Shown in pieces: positions 7,472 to 14,534 of a stretch of DNA of 64,000 nt. The notes under the pieces are model-generated. The model saw only the letters and a program-made list of their open reading frames with translations, was not told the origin of the DNA and made no database searches. The number at the start of each line of letters is the position of its first letter. The first letter of the stretch is position 1. A program made the translations under genes and the position numbers. This stretch comes from an uncultured Sphingomonadaceae bacterium (GTDB lineage Bacteria > Pseudomonadota > Alphaproteobacteria > Sphingomonadales > Sphingomonadaceae), in NCBI GenBank assembly GCA_947501695.1, contig CANMWO010000002.1, positions 496,001 through 560,000 on the forward strand, written 5' to 3'.

Positions 7472-9964
7472 ATGACCAAATTTGCTACCCGTAGTGTATC
7501 AATTTTTTCGAAAACTGCCGTTCGGACAGCTCTGATGGGCTCAGCAGCGACATTGGCTATGGCCGGTGTCAGCGCGCCCGCTTTGGCACAATCGGAATCT
7601 GCTGAAGAAGGTGACGACAGAAATGTCATCATCGTGAACGCACGTAAGCAAGATGAAACGCTGCAAGAAACACCGGTTACGGTGACTTCGATCTCGGCGG
7701 ATACGCTCGACAAATTTCAGGTCAACGAAATTGCGGATGTCGTCGGTCGTATTCCAGCACTCAACGTCCAAGTCGGCGGCTCCGGCGCTGGCGGTCAAAT
7801 CAGCTTGCGCGGCGTCGGCACGACAAACATCTCTGCTGCCTTTGATTCAGCCGTCGCGTTTGATTTCGACGGCGTATCCATCAGCACCATGCGATTGGTG
7901 CAGGCTTCCTTTTTCGACGTCGATCAAATTGACGTTCTGAAAGGTCCGCAATCCCTCTTCTTTGGTAAAAGCGCTTCAGCAGGTGTCTTTTCCGTGCGCT
8001 CCGCCAACCCCACGCAAGATTGGGAAGTCGGCGGCAAGGCTTCTTATGAGTTTGAAGAAGAAGGCTACACTGTCGGCGGATATATTTCGGGCCCGATCAG
8101 CGATACTCTGGGTATTCGTGTGGCCGCCCAATATCAGGATATCAATAAATACGTAGAGCTGGAAGCCGGAACGCCTTCAGTTTTCGCAAATACCGGTAAG
8201 GGTTTGAAAAACTTTGTCGGGCGCGTGACCCTTCAATGGGATCCGTCAGATAGATTCTCAGCGAACTTGAAACTAAACTATAATCACAATGAAGGCGACA
8301 GCCTCTTGGGTCATTCTGATATCGACTGCGGTGCAAACGGGGTCGCTGACGATGTCTTCCTAGCTATTTCAGGGGTCTCCATTGCATCAAACGCAGTTTG
8401 CGACATTCAGGATGGACTTTATCCACATCCTGATGGTCATCCGGATCTGCAGATAATTGCTCCGGGAACAACAGGCGCGGACCGCTACGAAGGACAATCA
8501 TATAACGAAACAAACACGTTCTTCATGCGTCTCGCGATGGACCTTGAGTTGAACGACAGTTTAACATTATCTTCGGTTACTGGTATTCTTGATCTGGACA
8601 ACGAGCATCTTGATCATTTCAGCTATGTGGGAATTTTACCCAATGGAGATCCTGGCGGGTTGCCAGCTCCATTCTCTGACGGACTCCAACAATATTCGCA
8701 GGAATTTCGTCTCACCAGTGACTTTGATGGACCGTTTGATTTCATGGTTGGCGCTTTCTGGGAAAGTCGCAGTCAACCACTCCAGACATCTCAAAATGCC
8801 TTTATCGGCTCGTTCCTTTTCCCCGATTCTCGCGGCGTTGGTTTTGACTGGGTGGCCGACCGTGCAACCAAGAGTGAAGCCTTGTCATTCTTCGGCAGTG
8901 CCAGTTTTGACATAACGGACCAGCTAGAGATTTCTGGCGGTTTACGCTGGACTGATGAGCAGAAAGTTCACAGAACGTCTTTCCCGTTCCTTCACAATGC
9001 ACTGACATTTTTGAACGGTATCGTTGGCGGTATTGGACTAGTCGTTCCTGAAGGATATCAGACGGGGCCAATCAAATTTTCCGACAGCAATGTTTCACCA
9101 GAAGTTACGCTCAAATATCAGGCTACTCCTGATTTAAACTTCTATGCTTCTTACAAGACAGGCTTCAAATCAGGCGGTGTTGATAACAGTATTTTACCAA
9201 CCGCAGCGCTGCAATTTGTCACACCTGGCTTTGGTACGGATGAACAACGGCAAGCGGCTCTAGACTCGATCGTCTTTGATTCAGAAACAGCCAAAGGCGG
9301 CGAGGTCGGGATGAAAGCGATATTGGGCAACGGGGCGTTTCGTTTCAACACATCTGCTTATTATTACGTCTTTGACAATTTGCAGGTCCAGAATTTTGAC
9401 GGTGCAGCAGTCCGCTTTTTGACCATCAATGCAGGCGAGTTAACAACACAGGGTATTGAAGTGGATTGGTCCTGGCAAACCCCTCTGGAGGGTCTCGGTT
9501 TCTCGGGCGGCCTTGGTTATACTGACGCCAAATTCACAGACACGTTTATTTCGCAAGATCCCGATGGTATCCCCGGAAATGCTGATGACGTTGATCTGGA
9601 TGGTCGAACCGCAGCGCGTGCGCCAAAATGGTCTGGCAATGTCGCGTTCGATCTGGTTGTTCCAATGGGCGACGCCTTTGAATTCGGTTTGAACGGTAAC
9701 GCATCGTACAGCAGCAAATATTTTGCTGGTAACAACAATTTCAATGATTTTGTTCAAGACAGCTATGTAACTCTTGATGCAGCCGTCTCAATTGGTGATC
9801 CTGACGGCAAATGGAAATTGTCGTTAATCGGCGTTAATCTTACCGACGAAATATGGGCGAATACGGCTGGTGACCGTCCCTTCCTGCCAGCTGGTGGAGA
9901 TGACCGTGTCGTCACTCAGAACCGTGGCCGTCAGGTGTTCGTCGAAGCTGCCTTTAAGTTCTGA
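7472..9964 (+). CDS. TonB-dependent outer-membrane receptor
   Basis: An 830-residue receptor, starting at the ATG at 7472 after GGGAGAGG; an ATG at 7457 is an alternative. A signal peptide ends at APALAQ. A TonB-box-like segment (RNVIIVNARKQDETLQETPV) leads into the plug domain (about residues 60-165, with QISLRGVGTT and DQIDVLKGPQSLFFGKSA). The 22-strand-type barrel follows and ends in VFVEAAFKF with terminal Phe. It imports a large or scarce ligand across the outer membrane using TonB energy. The ligand is unknown. It resembles the sphingomonad receptors annotated generically. It stands as a single gene between a LuxR-type regulator and a strong terminator. Confidence 0.9.
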   Translation: MTKFATRSVSIFSKTAVRTALMGSAATLAMAGVSAPALAQSESAEEGDDRNVIIVNARKQDETLQETPVTVTSISADTLDKFQVNEIADVVGRIPALNVQVGGSGAGGQISLRGVGTTNISAAFDSAVAFDFDGVSISTMRLVQASFFDVDQIDVLKGPQSLFFGKSASAGVFSVRSANPTQDWEVGGKASYEFEEEGYTVGGYISGPISDTLGIRVAAQYQDINKYVELEAGTPSVFANTGKGLKNFVGRVTLQWDPSDRFSANLKLNYNHNEGDSLLGHSDIDCGANGVADDVFLAISGVSIASNAVCDIQDGLYPHPDGHPDLQIIAPGTTGADRYEGQSYNETNTFFMRLAMDLELNDSLTLSSVTGILDLDNEHLDHFSYVGILPNGDPGGLPAPFSDGLQQYSQEFRLTSDFDGPFDFMVGAFWESRSQPLQTSQNAFIGSFLFPDSRGVGFDWVADRATKSEALSFFGSASFDITDQLEISGGLRWTDEQKVHRTSFPFLHNALTFLNGIVGGIGLVVPEGYQTGPIKFSDSNVSPEVTLKYQATPDLNFYASYKTGFKSGGVDNSILPTAALQFVTPGFGTDEQRQAALDSIVFDSETAKGGEVGMKAILGNGAFRFNTSAYYYVFDNLQVQNFDGAAVRFLTINAGELTTQGIEVDWSWQTPLEGLGFSGGLGYTDAKFTDTFISQDPDGIPGNADDVDLDGRTAARAPKWSGNVAFDLVVPMGDAFEFGLNGNASYSSKYFAGNNNFNDFVQDSYVTLDAAVSIGDPDGKWKLSLIGVNLTDEIWANTAGDRPFLPAGGDDRVVTQNRGRQVFVEAAFKF

Positions 9965-9988
9965 TCGACTCTCCCGTTGATCAAATAT

Positions 9989-10022
9989 GACCGGAATGGC
10001 GCAAACCATTCCGGTCTTTTTT
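9989..10022 (+). terminator. Rho-independent terminator of TonB receptor gene
   Basis: Stem GACCGGAATGG (9989-9999) / CCATTCCGGTC (10006-10016) is perfectly paired around a six-base loop and is followed by six T residues. Confidence 0.9.
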
Positions 10023-10044
10023 GCTTGAACTCCAATACAGGTCG

Positions 10045-11436
10045 TCAAGAACTGGGATTCTCAAGCCGGTCCATGGCCTGGTTTAAACGATGTCCAAAAA
10101 GGAACATGATACAGGCACCCGTCATCGCAATCAGACTGTTCATGATCCAAAAACCGGTGGGCCCCATGGCTTCGTAATAGCCAGCAATATAACCGGATCC
10201 GATCCCCGATACAAAAATGGTTAGATAGGCAATAGCCATCATCAATGCGTTGATCTGGGCAGGCGCTCTTCGGGAGACCAATGCTAGTACCGTCGGCCAA
10301 GTCCACATGAAAGAAACGCCCGATAAAGTAAAAGCGATAAGCGGGAATATCATCGAGACGCCATCGGAACCGGCAAGCCATGATCCTAAAGCAAGCGATC
10401 CCACAGAGGCTGCCATAACCGCTGCACCAATCCCGATTTTCCCAAGATCGTCTGGTTCCCTGTCGCGCTTCGCTTGCCACCGCCATAGCAGGATCAAAAA
10501 CGGGACAACGAGCACAGAAGACAGGGAATCAAGTGAAGAAAACCATGGTGCCGGTACGGACCCCAGGGCCGTGACAAGATCGACTTCACTGGAAACCCAG
10601 ATCAATCCAACATTGAACATCTGATCAAAAGCGAGAAATTGGAACGCACAAATCGCCAGAATAATACCGATCAAACCGAGCATCTGGCGCTCGCTTTTTT
10701 CCAATGGTGGGATCGGCTCGCGGCTAGTGGCTAGTGGCTGTTCTGTAGCGAAATGGCGTATGCCAGCGAAATAGGTCAAGGCGGCCACGATCATGAAAAA
10801 TCCAGCGGTACCGAAACCCACATGCCAGCCATAAACTTGGGCAAGCAAGCCGCAAACCAAAGGCCCTATCACCGCACCAATGTTGATGCCGGTCGAAAAA
10901 ATCGTAAACCCTCTGGTCCGTCGTGCCTCATCAGATTTGGGATAAAGCTGCCCCACTTGCGCAGCGATATTTCCCTTGAGACAGCCGGAACCCAAAACCA
11001 GCAGCGTCAAAGCAACCAAAACCGTGACCTCAAAAGCCATCGCAAAATGGCCCAATGTCATGAGAATAATGCCCACCATGACCGTCTTTTTCGCACCTAG
11101 CCAACGGTCGGCAATCAGACCGCCGATAAGCGGCGTAAAATAGACCATGCCGCCATAGATACCGAAAACCTGACTGGCGAAGGCCTGTGTTGACAAGGGA
11201 CCGGTGAGGGATTCGATCCCGCTTCGTAAAGCCGCCATTCCGGCGACATTCTCGATATGGCCGGGCAGCAAAAGCTCCTGAACCATATAAAGGATCAGCA
11301 ACGCCCGCATCCCGTAAAAGGAAAAACGCTCCCAAGCTTCGGTACATGCGAGGAAAATTAATCCCTTGGGATGACCCCAAAACAGTTCATCGGTGCCAGA
11401 TACGGGCATCTCGGACAGTGCCGTTTTATCAACCAC
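10045..11436 (-). CDS. POT/PTR family proton-coupled peptide transporter
   Basis: A 463-residue integral membrane protein with 12-14 hydrophobic helices. The POT signature E-x-x-E-R-F-x-x-Y-G is present near residue 35 (EAWERFSFYGMRALL). The second conserved block (TPLIGGLIADRWLG) and GINIGAVIGPLVCG follow. It takes up di- and tripeptides with protons in the inner membrane. The start is a GTG at 11436 with no clear ribosome binding site; the Met at residue 10 is an alternative. The gene is convergent with the TonB receptor, with 80 bases between the stops. That pairing (outer-membrane receptor plus inner-membrane peptide carrier) could mean a peptide ligand, but nothing else supports this. 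Confidence 0.9.
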   Translation of the reverse strand: MVDKTALSEMPVSGTDELFWGHPKGLIFLACTEAWERFSFYGMRALLILYMVQELLLPGHIENVAGMAALRSGIESLTGPLSTQAFASQVFGIYGGMVYFTPLIGGLIADRWLGAKKTVMVGIILMTLGHFAMAFEVTVLVALTLLVLGSGCLKGNIAAQVGQLYPKSDEARRTRGFTIFSTGINIGAVIGPLVCGLLAQVYGWHVGFGTAGFFMIVAALTYFAGIRHFATEQPLATSREPIPPLEKSERQMLGLIGIILAICAFQFLAFDQMFNVGLIWVSSEVDLVTALGSVPAPWFSSLDSLSSVLVVPFLILLWRWQAKRDREPDDLGKIGIGAAVMAASVGSLALGSWLAGSDGVSMIFPLIAFTLSGVSFMWTWPTVLALVSRRAPAQINALMMAIAYLTIFVSGIGSGYIAGYYEAMGPTGFWIMNSLIAMTGACIMFLFGHRLNQAMDRLENPSS

Positions 11437-11805
11437 GTAACATGTTTCGCAAATTCCCCCGTCCAGACCATCGCGTTAGTTGCTTCGCAATATCAGTCAC
11501 TATCGACTGACTAAGGGTTGGTATCAGGTCTTAAAAGGCAAAAAGCAATAGACGGAAAATCAATCAGAGGATCGCTTTCGGTATATCTTCCGGCATCGCT
11601 CTCATTAAAATATCTGGCTTCTTCCATCATCCACAATAACGGTCCATCCGAACATTGCCGCAGCTCGCGGGTACTGCCACAGACTCCTCCGTGAGTGCCG
11701 GGGAACCAACGTTCTTGTGGAATGTTCAAAAAAACGCCGCGAACTCCCCCTCCAGTTCACGGCGCTTTCAGTAATCGGCCGGATTGGCAGCCGATCAATT
11801 CGGCT
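11437..11805. other. Intergenic region with terminator of the C39/GG-leader operon
   Basis: This 369-base stretch contains the upstream region of the POT gene and the terminator at 11728-11764. A 72-codon minus-strand frame at 11511-11729 shows no family resemblance and no ribosome binding site, so I do not call it a gene. Confidence 0.5.
11728..11764 (-). terminator. Rho-independent terminator after the double-glycine protein gene
   Basis: On the minus strand CGCCGTGAACT pairs with AGTTCGCGGCG (one G-T pair) and is followed by seven T residues. It lies about 40 bases after the stop at 11806 and closes the operon. Confidence 0.85.
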
Positions 11806-12399
11806 TCAATTTCCCAGGGCGCCGATGCCAGCTTGACCAGCAATATCATCAAGCGCGCTCCCGATCCGGTCCATCATCAAATCACTGTTGAAATTCTCAT
11901 AACCGGAAAGGGTCAGCGTCGCGTCCACTTCCTGCACGGCTTCAAAGCCGTTAGCGGTATTAATCAGCATGTTCTGAACGCCATTGGCAGTCTCATGGAC
12001 AATCGCAGTTTGCCCGTTGTTGAGCAGATAGACGGGCGTGTCGCCCACTTTCATCCGGATGTTACCATTGGACAGGACGCCATTTTCGAGAGTTGAGACA
12101 TCGACGGGACTTAGACCCGCAGCGGCCGTCTGGGTGGTATGCGCGCCCTCGTCGCTCAAGCTCATTACGGTTTGCAACAGCAGCTCACCATTGACATAAG
12201 TACGGATATCGGCACCAAAATTTACACCCAACCCGTTGACCACAAACCCGCCGCGCAACTTGTCCAGATCTTCGTCTGAAACAAGTGCGGGCAGACCAAC
12301 CGCCGCCACGGGGTCGGCTTTGGCGGTTTGGGGTATAAGCAAAGCGCTGGAAAACGCGATGCATGCGACCGTGGCGAAAATATGCTGTCTATAGTTCAT
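11806..12399 (-). CDS. Secreted double-glycine-motif protein (large), C39 substrate candidate
   Basis: A 197-residue protein starting at the ATG at 12399 (GAGAG upstream). Its N-terminus has a Sec signal (ATVACIAFSSALLIPQTAKA). It then carries a leader-like motif ending in two glycines: SDEDLDKLRGG at residues 41-51. The motif nearly matches MDELDELRGG of the protein at 13231-13602. The segment after GG begins FVVNGLGVNFGADIRTYVNG and continues as a Gly/Asn/Thr-rich, beta-prone region with no known domain I recognise. It lies ten bases after the C39 peptidase gene in the same operon. I infer that the signal peptide is removed first and the periplasmic C39 peptidase then cuts after GG. Function is unknown; a structural or assembly subunit of a surface fibre is one possibility. 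Confidence 0.7.
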   Translation of the reverse strand: MNYRQHIFATVACIAFSSALLIPQTAKADPVAAVGLPALVSDEDLDKLRGGFVVNGLGVNFGADIRTYVNGELLLQTVMSLSDEGAHTTQTAAAGLSPVDVSTLENGVLSNGNIRMKVGDTPVYLLNNGQTAIVHETANGVQNMLINTANGFEAVQEVDATLTLSGYENFNSDLMMDRIGSALDDIAGQAGIGALGN

Positions 12400-12409
12400 G
12401 GCTTTTCTC

Positions 12410-13216
12410 TCATCTGACGGTACCGACTCGCACATCGAGCAATAGCTCCGGCGAGATCTGGTACAGGGGGGGAAGGTGGTTGGTTAAGTTGCCAATTGCG
12501 GCGGTTGCCGATACTTGATCCGTGGGCGCCGTGGACCAACGGTTCCAGTCACCGTCGAGATTATATTTTGGACGACTTTTTATCGGTCCATCGACAATTG
12601 CCAGAGCAACGCCGTTCCAATATTTTGCAAAATCCTCAGTCGAATATTTATTGATGCCGAGCACGGAATCGCCGACCAGCACCTGGTCTTGTGTCTGGCC
12701 TTTGACCACCACAAAATGCTTGAAACCATCAAGGTCGAGCAGCACGATCACGGGGCGCTTCACTTGGGAAAGCTGATCCGGCGTCAGTTTAAAGCCTTCG
12801 GCGCGATAGCCAACAGATGTCAGATAGTTGCGCATGTCGAGCATCGAAAAGCCGACTTTTTTTATCGCCTCTTTATCACCCAAATCCCACATCGCCCTGA
12901 ACGGAGTGCGTTCGTTGGTGGGCTGGTCATAGTGATAAGTCAGCAAGGTCGCGACGGCCGCCGAGCCGCAGCTAAAATCATAGCGCTGGCGAACGACCGA
13001 ACGGAACGGGATATCCCACCATGTCATCACGCCGACATAATAGTCTCCGCCGACTGATTCTCGTCCCAAACGGACTTCAGCCTGGGCAACGGAACTACAA
13101 AACAAGCTGGTACCGGTCAGGGCCAGCAGTCCGCCCTTCAAGAAAGATTTCAAGCCGATCTTGAAGGGCGGAAAGGCTGAGCATAGGCCACACGGGATGG
13201 GGGGAGTAGGGGTCAT
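12410..13216 (-). CDS. Stand-alone secreted C39-family cysteine peptidase (FapD-like)
   Basis: A 268-residue protein. After an N-terminal hydrophobic segment (about residues 28-47, ending SVAQA) comes a C39 double-glycine peptidase domain. The oxyanion Gln and catalytic Cys are in VVRQRYDFSCGSAAV (Q77, C83). The His is in FKHFVVV (H167) and the Asp in VGDSV (D183). Classical C39 domains are fused to ABC exporters and face the cytoplasm; this one has no ABC or transmembrane exporter part and appears secreted to the periplasm. That matches FapD of Pseudomonas functional amyloid systems. It sits between two genes whose products carry the same GG leader motif, which are its obvious substrate candidates. 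Confidence 0.8.
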   Translation of the reverse strand: MTPTPPIPCGLCSAFPPFKIGLKSFLKGGLLALTGTSLFCSSVAQAEVRLGRESVGGDYYVGVMTWWDIPFRSVVRQRYDFSCGSAAVATLLTYHYDQPTNERTPFRAMWDLGDKEAIKKVGFSMLDMRNYLTSVGYRAEGFKLTPDQLSQVKRPVIVLLDLDGFKHFVVVKGQTQDQVLVGDSVLGINKYSTEDFAKYWNGVALAIVDGPIKSRPKYNLDGDWNRWSTAPTDQVSATAAIGNLTNHLPPLYQISPELLLDVRVGTVR

Positions 13217-13230
13217 GGCCTATACCTTAC

Positions 13231-13602
13231 CTAATCGGTAATATTGATCGTTACGCCCAGGCCTGCCTGGAGCGCCGACTGTGCGCCGGTGTTGATCACA
13301 ATATTACCAAGACCGTTAAAACTGGACAGGGAATTGTCCGACAAGTTGACATCACCGGCAGTATAGTCGCCGTTGATCGTGTTGCCGGTATTGTCCGAAT
13401 TAAAGGTCTGTTCGTTAATTGCAATTTGTGTGCCGCCGCGTAGCTCGTCGAGTTCATCCATCGACATAAGCGGGGATACAGATGGCTGGGCGGTAGTCGC
13501 GGGTGCCTGCGGCGCAGCGTTCTGATCTGCCACCTGCGCGCTCGCGTGGGATGCTGTCATGGCTAGGGGGGCTATCGCAAGAAGCCAAAAATGCTTTTTC
13601 AT
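13231..13602 (-). CDS. Secreted double-glycine-motif protein (small), C39 substrate candidate
   Basis: A 123-residue precursor starting at the ATG at 13602 (GGGAG eight bases upstream). A signal peptide ends at SHASAQ and a Pro/Ala/Thr/Gln-rich spacer follows. The leader motif SMDELDELRGG spans residues 47-57. The 66 residues after GG are rich in Asn, Gly, Ser and Thr, with amphipathic beta-like segments (TQIAINEQTFNSDNTGN, LGNIVINTGAQSALQAG, VTINITD). This composition is like curlin or FapB/FapC repeat units, though I cannot claim sequence homology. The gene lies 14 bases before the C39 peptidase gene. The GG motif is shared with the protein at 11806-12399. Confidence 0.7.
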   Translation of the reverse strand: MKKHFWLLAIAPLAMTASHASAQVADQNAAPQAPATTAQPSVSPLMSMDELDELRGGTQIAINEQTFNSDNTGNTINGDYTAGDVNLSDNSLSSFNGLGNIVINTGAQSALQAGLGVTINITD

Positions 13603-13701
13603 CGTCTTTACTCCCGGTTGGGGATGCAGATGTTGGGGGATGGAGGGGCCGGTTTCATCGGCTGAAACCAGCCCGCCCTTCATCAAGTCAGCGAGGGACG
13701 A

Positions 13702-14214
13702 TTAATCGCCGCCGCCGCCAGCGCCATCAGCTGCTGCTGCTGCGCCATCTCCAAAGTTGATGGTGCCCTGTGCTGCAACGTTGGTTGCAGACTGAGCGTT
13801 GGAGTAAACGCCAGTGTTCATTGACTGGTTCACGATACCAGCAAAGGCTGAAAAAGCGTTTCCACGGTTATAGGCGTTACCGCTGTTATAGCCTACAGGT
13901 GCAGGTGAACCATCTTCACCATCAAGATCGACAATTTCGTCGAAATTTTGGGCAGCGTTGGTTGCTGTGAGCGTTTGCGTAGCAATAACGAGGTCATTGT
14001 TGTTGTTGTTATTGCTGTTGATGTCATCAGCCGTAAACGTGTTCGTTGTGCTAGCGTCTGCTGCCAGATATACATCAAGCAGGTCATTGACCACAACGGC
14101 ACCGTTGTTGGTGTCGGTAACATCGTTATTTTGGTTTTGCTGAGCCATGGCAGGTGCGCCAACGGCCAAAGCAACTACTGCAGCTGATGCCGCCATTACT
14201 TTAGTCATTTTCAT
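13702..14214 (-). CDS. Secreted Asn-rich low-complexity protein, amyloid-like candidate
   Basis: A 170-residue protein with a textbook signal peptide (VMAASAAVVALAVGAPAMAQ) and start supported by AAGGAG seven bases upstream. The mature part is very rich in Asn, Thr, Ala and Asp, with an Asn run (INSNNNNNND) near residue 70. A central FSAFAGIVNQSMNTGVYSNA motif is followed by ATNVAAQGTINFG, and the tail is Ala/Gly/Asp-only (ADGAGGGGD). There are no enzyme motifs and no GG leader. Low-complexity N/G/T-rich secreted proteins with INxGxxxxAQxxxN-like phrases are typical of curli/Fap-type fibre subunits. Here that is an inference from composition and from the adjoining C39/GG-leader genes. It is the first gene of the block and has its own upstream region. 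Confidence 0.7.
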   Translation of the reverse strand: MKMTKVMAASAAVVALAVGAPAMAQQNQNNDVTDTNNGAVVVNDLLDVYLAADASTTNTFTADDINSNNNNNNDLVIATQTLTATNAAQNFDEIVDLDGEDGSPAPVGYNSGNAYNRGNAFSAFAGIVNQSMNTGVYSNAQSATNVAAQGTINFGDGAAAAADGAGGGGD

Positions 14215-14534
14215 TGGTATTCTCCTTAGGGTCTAAGGCATCTCATCTTTCCCTGAACAAACAAGGAAGGGGGTAAAGAGGCCCTGTTATTTTGCCGCTT
14301 CATGCGACATCCCTTTGTTAGGCCGATTCGCTTTTTCGCTTGTTGCGATTTGGCAATTGCCGAGAGAATTTTGATTTTTTGGCCAAAATTCGGCCGTTTT
14401 TGTCAAACAAATAGTATAGATCATCCCATGAACCCGTGTTGATGCGTTACAAAACAAGTCGGGCGGCAAGCTTAACTGCCGCCCGACTAGGGGCATTGAG
14501 AATGTAAGCCCGGCGTTAGCCAAAGCCAACTTGC
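14215..14534. other. Upstream region of the Asn-rich protein gene, with preceding terminator
   Basis: In the 320 bases between the autotransporter stop and the Asn-rich protein start there is a terminator (14450-14488). A perfect palindrome TTTTGGCCAAAA lies at 14377-14388. I could not identify -35/-10 boxes with confidence, but the terminator implies that the Asn-rich gene has its own promoter here. Confidence 0.45.
14450..14488 (-). terminator. Terminator hairpin after autotransporter gene
   Basis: Stem GTCGGGCGGCA / TGCCGCCCGAC, perfect over 11 pairs around an eight-base loop (14458-14487). On the minus strand it is followed by the T-rich TTGTTTTGT. It lies about 50 bases past the stop at 14535. 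Confidence 0.8.

Noticed and set aside
11511-11729. A 72-codon minus-strand frame downstream of the GG-leader operon
   Set aside because: No family resemblance, no ribosome binding site, and the operon terminator lies at its upstream edge.
11806-13602. Double-glycine proteins as bacteriocin or microcin precursors
   Set aside because: They carry Sec signal peptides before the GG motif and there is no ABC exporter, immunity gene or membrane-fusion protein nearby.
13948-14187. Plus-strand open frames opposite the Asn-rich protein gene
   Set aside because: They are the complement of AAC/AAT triplet repeats (giving Val/Ile/Leu runs), with no ribosome binding site; the minus-strand gene has a signal peptide and AAGGAG.
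14377-14388. Palindrome TTTTGGCCAAAA in the leader of the Asn-rich gene
   Set aside because: Short and AT-flanked; a single copy with no partner site, so too likely by chance to list as an operator.
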